64,000 bases of DNA from Tilletia caries (taxonomy: Eukaryota > Basidiomycota > Exobasidiomycetes > Tilletiales > Tilletiaceae): the NCBI GenBank assembly GCA_032718865.1, contig JALUTQ010000005.1, positions 744,001-808,000 on the forward strand, read 5' to 3'. The notes under the pieces are model-generated. The model was given only the letters and a program-made list of their open reading frames with translations, did no database searches and was not told the origin of the DNA. Of this stretch, positions 21,435 through 33,420 are shown in pieces (within the stretch, counting starts at the first letter, position 1; each line of letters starts with the position of its first letter). The position numbers were made by a program, and so were the translations under genes.

Positions 21435-24400
21435 CTATGCTGAGGCACGAGTACGAACAGTATCAAGAGCATACATGAGCGCAAGTCCATCGGTGATCTC
21501 GCGGGTAGACACTTCGGTGTCGCTTGAGAGGCGATGCCCGGCTGCCTGCGCGATCTTGGCGGCAAGTACGAGCCTGAGTCCGAGGACGTAGCGAGTTGTG
21601 ATGTCGCCAAGTTCCGGTCGGTTCTGGACACGCTTCAATGCTGTCGCAAAGCTCTGTAGACTCTGACCTATGTACTTGAGGTCAACCTTGATGGATTGCC
21701 GGCTGGCTTCTGATTCTGTCAAGATTCGAGCTGCAAGCAGAACATCGTGCGTTCTGTCCCGGTATTGGTTTGGCTCTTCGACAGCGAAGAGGGCCGTTCT
21801 GGCCTCAAAAGCACGCTTGTACATCTCGCCTGTCAAAGTACATTGACGAAGGGCTCAAGTCAGCGGGAAGAGTTTGAAGTGATGGTGATTCGATTCGTGC
21901 TCACCAAACTGTGCTGGACTCGGCAGAATCTGTGCCCATAGGTGCGAGCACCAACGTAGATATGATGGTGCGAGGTGATCGAGGTCCGAGTACAGGCGAT
22001 GAAGCCACCTCCAAGCGCCTTCCTTCGCAGTTTGCGGACTGCCGCCGAAGCGATGCAAACTGTTCATCATGGCCGACGTCGCCGAGTTAGACGAGTCCTG
22101 CTTCGAATTGTCGTCGTAAGAAAGACCTTCAGCCAGAGCTCGCGCCGCTTCATGGCGGACGTCTTCGTCGTCATCTTCGACGATGCGTACAGCGATCAGC
22201 TGAAGCTCCAGTATGTCGACCGCAAGAGCCTCCGTCTCAAGCGACCGGTTTACAAACGCGGTGTCAAAGATCAGGAGTGCAAGGATCCTCAAGCACCGCA
22301 CAGCCGCTAATCTGGACTCTACCGACTCGTCTTCGCCAGCCGCCTGCTTGATGATCTCTGTGAGAAGCCGGGCGCAATCGCTTAGTTCTTGAGCCACTTT
22401 GTTGCTGGCCGTTCCGAGTTTTAACACCCACTGCAAGCAGAGCAGAAGGTCAGATCAAGGCCTGGTCGCCTAGCAGTACTTTCATGGCTCACCGAAACCA
22501 ACGTCCAGGAGGCGTACTGGACCAAATGTTCGCGCAGAGGTACACAAGGCGTATCCCAGGCCTCCCAAAGCACCTGCACAATCCGGTCGGCCGTTCCCTC
22601 CGAGGGAAGTGGCAAGAGGGCTAGTGAGTCTGTTTGGATCAAGATGGAGATCGCGATGCACCTCTCCGAAAATGGTAGTCGGATATCTCTTGCTACATGG
22701 TGCAGCTGGACGCCGATCGTTGCTGCACCTTCATGTACAAGCAGCTGAGGGTTGCTGTGAATGTAGGAAAGAGTCGCCTCCCGTACGGAGTCAGCTGAGT
22801 GCTTCAGTAACTCCAGGACACGATTGTGTGATCCAGCCTCGAGGTCAAGTAGGGCGAAAGAGGCGTTGGTGAGGCAATTGGAGCACCTCGAGCGATCCAA
22901 ACGCTTGGAGACCTTTTGCTCATCGAGCTCTTGAAGGCAAAGCTTGCGAAGGACTGTACACGCTGTGGAGTCATCTGCTTTGTGCAAGCGCAAGAGGATG
23001 GAGGTGGTCCGCCACAGATCGACCAGCGCAGTCACAATCAGATCTGGGCTCGAGTTCCCTTCTTTGAGTACTTTATTCGAGGCTTCTTGGAGCGATCTTG
23101 CGAAAGTTTCGGCGTCCGATGCGGACTGTGTCGAAACGCAGGCTTGGAGTGCCAGAATCGTCAGAAAGTGGACGCGCAAGAGGATCCCGTGGGTGTGATT
23201 GAGAGCAGCCGAATCAATCTCGTGGAGTGCTGCGATACCGTATGAGATCGCCTCTTCCACTGTCACAGTGGAAGCGAACGCTCTGCCAGCAATATCGCGG
23301 AGCTGTGGGCATGGAAGGCAGTTGAGCACGATTCATCATCTTAGCGACCGTGGATGCAGCGGGCTTACCAAGGCGTGAGATTGCGACCCTTGAGTTAAGG
23401 CGGACCGGAATCGCTTTGCAATCGTATCATCAACATCACCCGCTGTTGCCTGCAGCCGAGCGATGAATGCCATCAGGGCAAAAAGCGAACCGCTGGCAGT
23501 ACCCGACCCACTTTGGTCCGCCTGCAGCCGAAGAAGCTCATCAATGAGAAAATCTGCCAGGCCAGTATGATCGGCGAAGAACTTGTCGAAGGACGCCTTC
23601 CGACCGGTCTCGTCCTTGTTCTGTTGCTGCCGAGACGCAAAAGCACGATTGATCGTCGCTGAGAAGAGTAGCATGGCCACATTGCTGAGATCCCACGAGT
23701 TCGACTGGAAACGTGACACCGCCAAGCGGAGCAGCTGACCAATGATGGGAACTAGTTGAGGACCGACTCTGCCGTCCAGGACAAGGATTCGCGTGATGTT
23801 GAACAGATGGACCTGTCGTCCATCGTCTCCAGACCGGTTCTCGCTCTGTAGTCTGTCAGCTTCTTGCGCGATCCGAAGTGTCACCGTTCTTGTTACAGTC
23901 TGGCTCAATTTTGGCTGGGTTTGAAACGCTTGCAAAAGGGCCAGGACCGCGTAACTCAGGCCTGCGCTTCGGCGGGTGGTAGAAAACGAGTTGTCGCGAG
24001 AGCATATATCCGACGTCAAGCGGTCGAGCCATTCCTGTGGGAGATCCAGGAGGCCATTGCGGTCCGAGGCGATGAGACTGGCTGCGACTGTGCTGAGCTC
24101 TGGATAGATAACGCTGAAGGCTCCTCGATGCCGGATCTTGGTCATCCACTCCAGATACTGCGCGCCGATTTGCTCGGCGATCGATGTCGACATAGCTTGC
24201 GGCGCGGATTTCGACAAAGCCACGGCCAAAACTCGGAGCAGAGCAGATGCCTCCTTCATCGATCGCCAGCCATACGAGAGCAAGATTTGATGCTTGTACG
24301 GGCCAACGCTGGCAACGTCGGTAGAGTTACTGTCTTCGCCGCCGGCCAAAGAGATTGCGCGTGCCAGTTCCAGGTCCGGCTGAGCGGCTTCTGGTTCCTC

Positions 24401-26491
24401 ATTGACATCGGCCTCAGATTGGGCTGCTGCCTCTTGACTGGACAAAATCGGCTGAACGAGAGCCCAGACTTGATCGATCAGTTGCATTGTCCTTTCAATG
24501 ATCTGCTGGACATGGTCCTGACCTCGATCCGACCATTGCAGACTATCTTCAACGAACACCTGCTGCAACGCCCAAAGACAGCCATGCAGTGGATGCTGTT
24601 CAGCAGCCGCAGCGACGCCGGATTGCTCCGCGAATGCCACTTGCTTATTAGCAAAGTCGAGCAAGCTGTGGACCAGGGAGGATTGTTGGGAGGCAGTGAC
24701 GGGCTCAAGACTCGTCTTGGAAGACAACACATGCCCGTATGTCTGGAGTAGTGCCGTTGCAGTGCCTGTCTGGGACGCGCGCGCGGACAGTAGGAGCCTT
24801 TTTGCCGGCTGAAGGAGCTCGAGTTGCCCATCCGGACTGAGTCCTTCGAGGGGGGTCGGACATCGAATCAGAATCCTGCGAGCCAGATTTCGAATGTCGT
24901 CGAAAGTGCTTGAAAAGCAAGAAAGAAGAGTCTTGATGAGGATGTCATCGATGAGCTTGAGCTCAAATGGCCACGTCTGCGGGTTGACCTTCATTGATTT
25001 GTGCAATGCCTTCGACGCTTCGGCTGTCGATTCGTTATTGGCTCCTGGGAGGCTATCTTCGCGTCCGAATCGAGGATCGAGCTTGCTGGACAGTAGCAGG
25101 TCAAGGTAGTTCAGACTCGAGAGCATAGACGGATACGATGCACCCGGCCACAGATTCTGGCAGCAGAGCCTGAATATCCCCATCATGAAGGTTTCTGCTT
25201 GGACCAGCTCGTCCTTGAGCTGCGCCGGATCGCCTACGACTTTGACTTTGCCGGTTGACCTCAATTTTGCGAGAGTCCTGGCCGATGCGTACGTGCTCAT
25301 TCGCAGGCGGGTGAGTACACTGCAAAACATGGCTGTCACCCTGCTCCGTGTTCCAGCATCGGTGGCGGCGATGTTGCTGGTGAAATACCGAAGAAGTAGA
25401 CGCAGCTCGATGGGCTCGAATGGTGATGACGAGCTTTTGCTCTGGGAAAGCAAAGCGAGAGCGCCGGTGGACACTTCATCGTCTGCTGACAGGATACAGA
25501 GTTCGACGAGTTCGGTGGGTATCACTGTGACCGCACTGATATTCTCGACATTTTCAACGGAGCCCAGGAGAACCTCCCCTTTGGAGCGACACCGGTCGTT
25601 GACGCAACAAAGCCCTTGCTGACGGGCTGGCTTGAGTAAAGCCAGGGCGGCCCGCAGCGTGTCCATGGAAGAAGTCGGATCTGAAGATAGCTTCACGCAG
25701 AGCATCTTGAAAACCGCCGGCTCATGGTCGTAGAGGTATGGCAATACGTACTCGCGAATATACGTTCTGGACACCTCGGAAGTTCCGCACATCGTATCAC
25801 GCAGGGCGTCTTGCCATCCGATATCTGAGTAGGAGCCATTTGACTGAGTCGGGTAGCTTGCCTTTATGATGGATACGATCAAAGCCGCCCTTCTACGCGG
25901 ACCACCATCAACGTTCGTGAGGCCGGCCGTAAGGGAAAAGAAAATCGCTTGCACTCGTTCCTTTGGTCCCAAGATTCTTGTTCCGAACGCATCGACGAAC
26001 GCTTCGAGCACTAGCAGGGACTTCTTCAGTTCGGGTTGTGCAGAGGCAGGCTGAAGTAGAACGGCCTGGAAAGCCGAGCCCGGAACAAGGTGTTCGACTT
26101 GATCCAGAGCCTTTTCCTTTGACCGCACCATATCCAAGACTGATCGTAATAGCGTCTGCGCCCGTTGTTGCGTTGCAGCATTGTCCGAGTCGAGGCCAGC
26201 CGAGATCAGAGATGCGACTATTACGCTCGTCTCGCTGTCGAGGGGCTGAGCGCTGACGCCTTGGGGCAGATTCCTCTGCTCAGCAAGCTTCAGCTTTGCC
26301 CACTTCGCCAGCCAATCGATGCTGTCCCGGCTTCCTGCCACCTTATTGGCTTCGGCCAGCAATTGGTCGAGACTCAAGGAATCTTTGCCTCGCCCTTTGG
26401 CAGAGACGGCTTCCCTTCTGCAGCAGATATCATCAGTCAGAAACGCCATATGTTATCGCGACCAAATCAAAAAAAAAGCTCACCCAGTCAT
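21435..26491 (-). CDS. TRM732: Trm732/THADA-type tRNA 2'-O-methylation factor
   Basis: Large alpha-helical (ARM/HEAT) protein of the THADA/Trm732 family (DUF2428). In yeast Trm732 guides Trm7 to 2'-O-methylate position 32 of some tRNAs. Coding exons in transcript order: 26491-26484, 26417-23369, 23302-22493, 22430-21905, 21829-21435; 1595 residues, frame kept throughout. Family segments include DDIRNLARRILIRCPTPLEG, SYGWRSMKEASALLRVL, a WMTKIRHRGAF segment, TTRRSAGLSYAVLALLQA and NHTHGILLRVHFLTIL. The first exon (8 nt, ATGACTGG) is inferred from a neat 66-nt intron with CTGAC branch and CTGCTGCAG acceptor. If unspliced, an in-frame ATG at 26449 gives a slightly different N-terminus. Confidence 0.87.
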
Positions 26492-26675
26492 GCTTGGCCT
26501 CCGATTTACCTTCAGACGATTGCGTGAAGCTCTTACAGATTCGAGGCCTGAGGTGATGGAGAGATTTCAGAAGATTCTTGGGTTGCTAGACTTTGTTACG
26601 TTCTCAATCGCTTTAAGTCATGTGTTGTTTATATACCCAAACCGGCGGCCGCTCTCCAGCTCTCCTACGAGAAAA

Positions 26676-26770
26676 GACGTCGTGCCGGAGTGGTTAACGG
26701 GTGCGCCTGCTACTTTTAGCATGTCAGTGTATAGGCTCTGCCTGCGTGAGTTCGAATCTCATCGACGTCG
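26676..26770 (+). tRNA. tRNA-Ser (anticodon GCT), 13-nt intron
   Basis: Acceptor stem GACGTCG (26676-26682) pairs fully with CGACGTC (26763-26769); discriminator G. D-arm CCG/CGG; anticodon stem TGCGC (26702-26706) with GTGTA (26727-26731), including two G-U pairs. The loop reads C-T-GCT-A (anticodon 26709-26711), then intron 26713-26725, whose TAGC is complementary to GCTA of the anticodon loop as in precursor tRNAs. A long variable arm (AGGC-TCT-GCCT) supports a class II tRNA. The T-arm is GTGAG/CTCAT with TTCGAAT. A T-run terminator follows at 26772. Confidence 0.93.
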
Positions 26771-26779
26771 TCTTTTTTT
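26771..26779 (+). terminator. RNA polymerase III terminator of tRNA-Ser
   Basis: Run of seven T directly after the tRNA 3' end (tctttttttg). Confidence 0.8.
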
Positions 26780-27043
26780 GCATCACACTCCACCCTCACT
26801 TTTTGCTTCATCCTCCCCGCCGGGCGAGCTGCATTCGAACGACTTGATTTGGGCCAGTATCATGCTCATAAGACTATGTATGCATCACATATATTCCGGT
26901 CCCTGCAACTGTTTTGTGCCCGTTTGCTGCGCGGTCGGAGGCCATTCCATCTTCTCTCTCTCCCTCTCTGTGGCCTATCGGTCCATACGTTCTGATCATC
27001 AAGGTTCTACTGTGCTACCTACATCATTGCACGATAGACCATA

Positions 27044-28971
27044 TCAAGGCCTTTCACGGATGAGGAGCGAGGCAGCACCCATGCCTCTGCAAAATCGGGG
27101 GAGCGGGGATGGGGATTCCGTCAGTATGAACTACCAGAGCCTGAGGGGAAAGATGAGCTGGGCGGATCACACTCACAAGCCGATACACATGCTCACGACG
27201 CCGACCTGTTGATCGCGCCGAGCCAACTCGTTCAGGATGGTGACGACCAATCGAGTGCCGGTGGCCCCCAGAGGATGCCCCAATGCTATGGCACCCCCGT
27301 TCACGTTGAACTTGTCGTCAGGGATTTGAAGCTGGTTTTGACAGTAGACGCCCATGCTTGCAAAGGCTTCGTTGATCTCATAGAGGTCCACTTCTTCTTT
27401 CGCTACACCGGTCTGCTCGAGAAGTTTCGGCACCGCCAAAGCTGGACCGATGCTTGAGAGAGACAAAGAGAGTGAGAAGGGCGCATGTTGAGCCGAGGAT
27501 GCAACATGGTCGTTCCTAGAACGCAATGACTCACCCCATGATCCGAGGCTCAAGTCCTGACACTGCTGTACTGACGTATTTCGCCAGAATGCATTTGCCC
27601 AGCTTATTGGCCACTGCTCGACGCATCAGAACGACTGCAGCTCCTCCATCGGTGACCTGTGATGCGTTTCCCGCTGTGGTTCGACTCGGTGGCCAGTCCG
27701 GGAAGGCGGGCTTCAGCTCGCCCAGACTCTCCGCGGTCGTTCCGTGTCGAATGCCATCGTCTTGAGAAACGGTTGCCCACTCCTCTTTGCCATTTTCAAC
27801 CAATTGCTCTTTTCCCGCGTCGTTTTTGCGGCGCTCAAGCTTACGAGCGGTGACAGGAATGATCTCGTCGGCGAATCGACCTTCACAGAGCGCCTCCGTT
27901 GCGCGATTGTGGCTCCTCGCAGCGAACTCGTCCATTTGCTTCCGAGTTACGAGCTCCGGCCACTCGGCCGCGACCTATGGTCAGAAAGGGGTTCAGCACA
28001 TTGGTGAAACAGACCGAGCCTTGAAGTAGAAGGGGAGTCCACCAACCTGCTCTGAAGTCCATCCCATCGGTTTGATCGCGTCCGCAGCGTCTTTATGCGC
28101 ATCTTTGAGCTGTTGACTGAATCCTTGCCGTGGAGGATGCTGCGTCATGCTTTCCACACCTGCTGCGAGACCGATGCTGATTTCGCCTGTTGCAATCTGG
28201 TCTGCAATCGCTCGTACTGCCATGAGACCGGAGGAGCACCAGCGGTTGACGATCATTGTGGGCACATGACTTGGGATACCAGCCGCAATCGCCGCGCCTC
28301 GAATCTGATACGCACCGTCCAGGTTGCCTACATTCAATAGCGAAGGTGTCATTAGACTGACATGGGAGACGACCCGGCTTAGGGCTGACACTCACGGACA
28401 TTTCCGACCACCACGTCTTCGATCAAATTGGGATCGATGTCTGCTCGGTCCAGGATCCCTTTGAACATCTCCAGGCTCTACAGGGGAGTTCAACCTATGG
28501 TCCAGTGATTTCGAGCAGTTCGAGGCCGAACCACCTGCCTACTCACGAGAACGTCAAAGCTATGTTCCGCAACAGGCAACCGGCGTCAGATTTCATCACC
28601 TCAAGAACACTATGGCGACGCTGACTCACGGGGTATCCCTGAGACCACCTTTGAACGCTTTACAGAACCTGTGGTTACGCACGCGGTAAGAGACAAGACA
28701 TAAGTAAGTCCAGCATCACATGGAATGGACCGACCTGCTTCACTCACGGAGTCCGGCCAGCTGCGGTAATAACAATGTCATCGTCATTCTTTTGCAGATG
28801 CACCTGCAGTCCCTGTTGCCTCCTGCGCCCGAGTGGGGTTGATTCAAGGGAGAGTTGATTCGCAACGCGGCCGTTCGATGTGTCTATCCTGCAAAGTGCG
28901 GAAGAGTGGAGATGGCGCGAGGAGGGATTGGAAAGGGCAGACAGCCGTAGCGGTCTCAAGGCACGTAACAT
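27044..28971 (-). CDS. 3-ketoacyl-CoA thiolase
   Basis: Thiolytic cleavage of 3-ketoacyl-CoA in fatty-acid beta-oxidation. Exons in transcript order: 28971-28748, 28668-28630, 28559-28547, 28477-28396, 28327-28047, 27974-27535, 27452-27177, 27086-27044; 465 residues, every join in frame. Catalytic motifs are complete: nucleophile Cys in NRWCSSGLMA, NEAFA, GHPLGATG and SMCIGLGMGAA. A 13-nt and a 39-nt exon lie near the start. Residues 1-30 are basic and Ser/Leu-rich like a mitochondrial presequence, while residues 51-59 (RQQGLQVHL) resemble a PTS2 peroxisomal signal just before DDDIVITAAGRTP, where PTS2 lies in yeast Pot1. The C-terminus (LLIRERP) is not a PTS1. The QQ and Q at positions 2, 3 and 6 of the motif depart from consensus. 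Confidence 0.93.
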
Positions 28972-29307
28972 CGTCAGGAGAACTCGGTTCGAGCAAACAG
29001 AAGTTGAAGCGGGCGGCAGGAACGATGTCGAGGCAAGAGCAGGGCCCCTTTTCACTCGATCAGCCCTTCCATCTCGACCTATTTATACGCTCTGTCCAAC
29101 ACCTTCAAGCATGTAGCGGACCCCCCGCTCTTTGCCGGGTCTCCGTGATTTCCGGAGGCGTTCAAGCCTCAGCGGATCACAGTCAGTGCGAGGTTGGCTT
29201 CAAGCTTCAACAAGGCAGCCTCAGATAGATTGTCAGCGCAGATGTTGCCTCAGGCCACAGAAGCCCGAGGGTCGAGTGAATATGGTTGCGGGAAAGTTTC
29301 CATTGCT
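28972..29307. other. Promoter of the thiolase gene
   Basis: Spacer between two tandem minus-strand genes (cytidine deaminase upstream, thiolase downstream). No ORF of note; holds the deaminase 3' UTR and the thiolase promoter. Confidence 0.4.
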
Positions 29308-30132
29308 TCATGACCGCGGGAGGTCGAGCTGGTCGGGCCCAAAGCTCATGGGGAGAAGCTCGTCCAAAGTCAAGGTCCGGCACGTCTTGTCAGACGTGGA
29401 GAAGTTGCCTTCTGCAGACTCTGACCAGTCTCTTGTGAGCATATAGATGGGAACCTTCAAATCCACGCGAATGGCAAATGCGTGCAACGTAGAACATCAG
29501 CATGGAGGAGAAAAGACCAGCGCAGGGTATCGTCAAATGCTCGTGAATGGGCTCACCGATAGTTTACAGAATTCCCGCAGCACCTGCCTGCAGATACCGC
29601 AAGGAGAGCATGACTCGTTCAGGTCCGTAGAAACAGCGATGGCGAGGATTGGCTGAATCTGAGGCTGGCCTTCAACGCCAACTGATGTCGATTCTGCAGG
29701 CTTCAACAGAAGGGAAGGTGTCGTCCGTGCTTTGACGATTGCGGTCCGCTCCGCACAGATCGTGCCACCTGGAAGTATCTGACACCTCGATCAGATATTT
29801 GTAGCAGAATACGCAAGGGAAGAAGAATGTGGATTACTCACCGTAACTTGCGTTCTCGATGTTTGCACCTTGCACGATCTCTCCGTTGGCAAACAACAAC
29901 GCGGCCCCGACTCGGAACTTGCTGATGAGAGTGGTAGTATTGAAGCAGATCATTCATCAGCTCCAAGAATCAATGACCGGATCATCCATCACCCAAGCTT
30001 GCATGGCAGACGACACTTCGTGCACAGATTCCAGACGTACCTGTATGGGGAGTAGCTGAAGCTGCGAGCCTCCAAGGCGGCGCGACACAGCGCGTTCCTT
30101 TGGGCTACGGATACGGCGGACTCAGCTGACAT
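29308..30132 (-). CDS. Cytidine deaminase
   Basis: Zinc enzyme converting cytidine or deoxycytidine to uridine forms in pyrimidine salvage. Exons in transcript order: 30132-30041, 29921-29842, 29768-29557, 29454-29308; 176 residues, in frame. Substrate-loop motif YSPYSKFRVGAALLF, then ANIENASYGGTICAERTA (zinc ligand C62, catalytic E64) and ESCSPCGICRQVLREF (zinc ligands C114 and C117). The last exon ends LLPMSFGPDQL, typical of the homotetrameric class. The stretch between the two zinc motifs carries ~10 extra residues (LLLKPAESTSVGVEGQPQIQ). It is divergently transcribed from the thioesterase at 30340 with only 207 bp between starts. Confidence 0.95.
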
Positions 30133-30339
30133 ACTGGCGAATTCTGCGAGGCTCTGGATCTCGACAAGGTATTCGTGTTCGAGGTTGGATACGATGTTGA
30201 TCTGAGCGTCTGTGCGGAGCGAGGAAGTGAGCGTAACGATTGCCGTGATTTCCAGATGAGCTTCCGCTTGCACAAACACCTCGCGCACGAACGAAAGAAT
30301 GAATGAACTGGAGCTTCCAGCCGTGTGCAACCTCACTGA
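30133..30339. promoter_or_regulatory. Bidirectional promoter, deaminase / thioesterase
   Basis: 207 bp separate the start codons of cytidine deaminase (-) and acyl-protein thioesterase (+), so both promoters and leaders must share this space. No TATA box is obvious. Confidence 0.6.
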
Positions 30340-31377
30340 ATGCTGTATCTGCTGCTCATCCTCGCAGCCCTTCCTCTCATCCTTCTCAGATTCTTCTCCG
30401 CCCAGAACAGTGACAAGATGGCATCCTCCGGTGCATTGCTCAAGTCGATCGTCATCCCCCCCGTCAGCGGCAAGGCGGCGACCGCGACCGTCATCTTCTC
30501 GCACGGTCTCGGTGACACGGGTGCCGGTTGGGCCGATGTTGCGCAGATGCTCAGTGCTCGACCCAAGCTCAGGAATGTGCGCTTCGTGCTGCCCCATGCG
30601 CCCTCGCAGCCCGTCACGCTCAATGCCGGTATGCGAATGCCAAGTTGGTGAGTCAGACCGTAGCATCTGCGCCCGTCCTCATTGCTGACTGCGGGAATCC
30701 TGTTTTCGATAGGTTCGATATCTACTCGCTGGACAACATCAACGGTACTGAGGACGAGAGAGGCCTACTCGAGAGCAAAGACCGGATCTCCAAGCTCATC
30801 GACAACGAGATCTCCCAGGGCGTACCAGCGAACCGCATCGTTGTCGGAGGCTTCAGCCAGGTGAGCATACTCGCAAAGTCTTTCATCTGTACCCGGAAGC
30901 TCACCATCTCGCACCTCTGCCCGCATCGCCTCACAGGGTGGTGCCATAAGCTACCTGACCGGCTTGCTCTACCCAACCCCTGTCGCAGGAATCATTGCTC
31001 TGAGTACCTGGCTTCCCATCCGAAACTACATCACAAAAGCACTGCAGGCATCCGGATCCACCCCTCCCGCGAACCCACTGCCCATCTTCCACGGACACGG
31101 TAATGCCGATCCTGTGGTGCAGTATGAGTTTGGACAACGGACAATTGAGTTCCTCAAGACGCCCAAGGATAAAGGCGGCCTCGGCTTCCCTGAGGACAAG
31201 ATCCGCTTTGAGACGTACGCGGGCATGCCCCACTCAGCGTGCCCACAGGAGGTGAGCCGACATCGCTTCCAACTTCTGATGCTGGCTGATTCCTGATTTC
31301 ACTTTGCATACTGCTTCACACTCTCACAGATTGAGCATGTTGGACAATTCCTCGAAAAGGTCATCGGAGATGCATGA
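30340..31377 (+). CDS. Acyl-protein thioesterase / lysophospholipase (APT1-like)
   Basis: Alpha/beta hydrolase that removes palmitate from proteins, with possible lysophospholipase activity. Exons 30340-30647, 30713-30860, 30937-31251 and 31330-31377; 272 residues. [14 protein letters not shown] forms the oxyanion region; the catalytic triad is S151 (GGFSQGG), D210 (GHGNADPVV) and H251 (AGMPHSA). Residues 1-20 ([20 protein letters not shown]) are strongly hydrophobic and not part of the usual ~230-aa cytosolic enzyme. They would act as a signal anchor, or translation could begin at M27 (30418). Family placement is firm; localisation is inference. Confidence 0.93.
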
Positions 31378-31528
31378 GCTCTTCCAGGTGCAAACGTTCA
31401 CTCTGTTCACGGATTTGCAACGAATACAAGCTCAGATAGTTGAAGACAGAAACGAGTGATGTCAGAAAAGCATTCGAGCCTTGACATAAATATAAAACTA
31501 TGTACAGACACTGCAATGATGTGCAGAT

Positions 31529-33420
31529 TTAGCAGGCAGCGGGCACAGGGATGCTGCCGTTGAGTCTGTGGGAAGCAAAAGAAAATGGGTACGATCAGCA
31601 GGCATAGAGGAAACAAACCACCGAGGACTGATGTCAAGACGTACCGGCCGATGATCCAGTTTTGCGCATCGGTAGCGCGCTTGCCCGCCTCCGTAATGTG
31701 GTTCTGTCCAGCGTCAACGACGTACGTGAAGCGAGCACCACCCGCACATTGCTGCTTCACGTAAGCGTCCGCATCGGGTCGGCTGACAATGTCGTCGTCG
31801 CGGCCGTGGTAAATGTAGGTAGGAATTGGGGAGATCGATCCGTCACCTGAAAGAAGATCTCTCGTCAGTTCCACACGTCTACGTTCCACAAGGTTTTCTC
31901 AAGACCATGGATCAAGACATACCTCCGAGGAGATTTTGAGCGAGACGCTCGCGGATCGGTGATTCATTGAGGGGGTCGGTCCGGTTGATCAAGGGCAAGA
32001 TGTCAAGGAATGCGTACTGCGTGACGGCCTGGGCGAGGCAGACGTTTGTGCGGCCCTTCTGGACCAAGTCACGACCCTTGGGGGTCAAGTACTTGTCGAG
32101 GAATGCTCGCAGGTCGGAGTATCTGTTTGTGACGCCCGAGGTGCGAAAGCAAAACAAGGAAGAGAGCCAGGATGAGGGCGTCAGAAGGGGTTGCTGTGAT
32201 CAACCGACGAAAGGACTCAGTTCAGAGTGGGACTCACGCGTTGTATTCACTGTAGAGCAGAAGCGACAGCACCGGTAGTTGTCAGTATCTCGCCGCCTGT
32301 GTGTAAAGGTACGGCAAGCGCAGTCCCAGCATCAAACCACTCACCCTACGACGCCGACGGCAGCAAGTCCTGAGAAGAGGCCCTTGGTCAGGTTAAGAAG
32401 AAGATTCTTAGGGTTGACGGGCACACCACCGACGGCGGCTGCGACAATCTTGAGCTCGGGAGCTGAGACACGAGCAAGGAGGGACAAAGGTCAAAGACGG
32501 AAGACAGTCAGTGATTCGTCAATTTCATTAAGTAAACAGAAGAGAAGAAAGGAGAGAGAGGAGAGGAGTAGAGTAAAGAACATACCGTGTGTCTTGGAGA
32601 GCTGGGCAGCCCATGCTGCCGCGTGTGCACCACCGGAGTAGCCGGTCAAGCCGATCTGGGTCGTCTTGACGTTCAGCTTTTGGAACTTGATCGCCGCTCG
32701 GATCGCATCCAGGGTGGCTGGGCCCTCTGTGGGTCCAACAAAGGCTGCCGATTTGGACCCTTCGTGGTCTGGGACGACACCCCAGTAGCCCTTGGCAAGG
32801 TACGCCTCGAGACCGGTCCCGTCACCCGAGCTCTTTCGGATCTGGTACGATGGAGCGCAGATAGGTGCTGCCGCACTGTAAAATTGTAAAAAAACCGATG
32901 TTCAGAGGCCCAGTAAATCATAGAGGAGTAAAGGCTCGCTCGGTCCAGTAGAATGGTCAGGACTTACTCTTCGGGCTGGGTGATAGAGACCAGGCGTGCG
33001 GGGCTGACAGGCGCCTGGGGCACAACGAATGTCACTACAGATGCGTCCGCGTTGCCCTCCGCGTCGATCGTCTTGTAGAGAATCTGGAACGCTCCAGCGC
33101 TGTTCTTGATCTTGTAGGTCGTCATGTTACGCGAGCGGAGCACGGCGCCGTTGGCCTTGGACTCGAAGCCGGCCGGGGGCTTGTAGAAGGCATCGGCAGT
33201 CGGGTCGGGGACATCAGCAGAAGCGCCGGAAGAGGGGAAGAGAAGACGAGGCTGGAGAGTCGCGACGAGGAGGTCCGGGTGGGGGGCGGCAGTGGCCGAC
33301 GCAACCAGGACGGCGAGAAGAGTGGTGAAAGTCTACGAAGAAAAGAAGAGCAAGCAATGTCAGACCCGAGCGAGGAGCTCATCCAGCTGGCTTCAAAATA
33401 CCCACAGCAGTGAGCTTCAT
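31529..33420 (-). CDS. Secreted lipase (fungal LIP family)
   Basis: Extracellular triacylglycerol lipase of the fungal secretory lipase family (PF03583). Exons in transcript order: 33420-33406, 33332-32968, 32875-32586, 32462-32345, 32249-32238, 32122-31923, 31846-31645, 31565-31529; 412 residues, in frame. Signal peptide MKLTATFTTLLAVLVASATAA coded across the first intron. The nucleophile is S207 in TGYSGGAHA, the acid is in HGRDDDIVSRPDAD, and the His is in AGQNHITEAG. A 12-nt exon supplies Gly-Glu-Tyr-Asn. The protein ends in Cys, as often in this family where it forms a disulfide. Eight exons in 1.9 kb is dense even for this window. Confidence 0.94.

Noticed and set aside
27044..33420. 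A beta-oxidation or lipid-use gene cluster (thiolase, thioesterase, lipase)
   Set aside because: A cytidine deaminase intervenes, the orientations differ, and nothing indicates shared control; proximity is probably chance.
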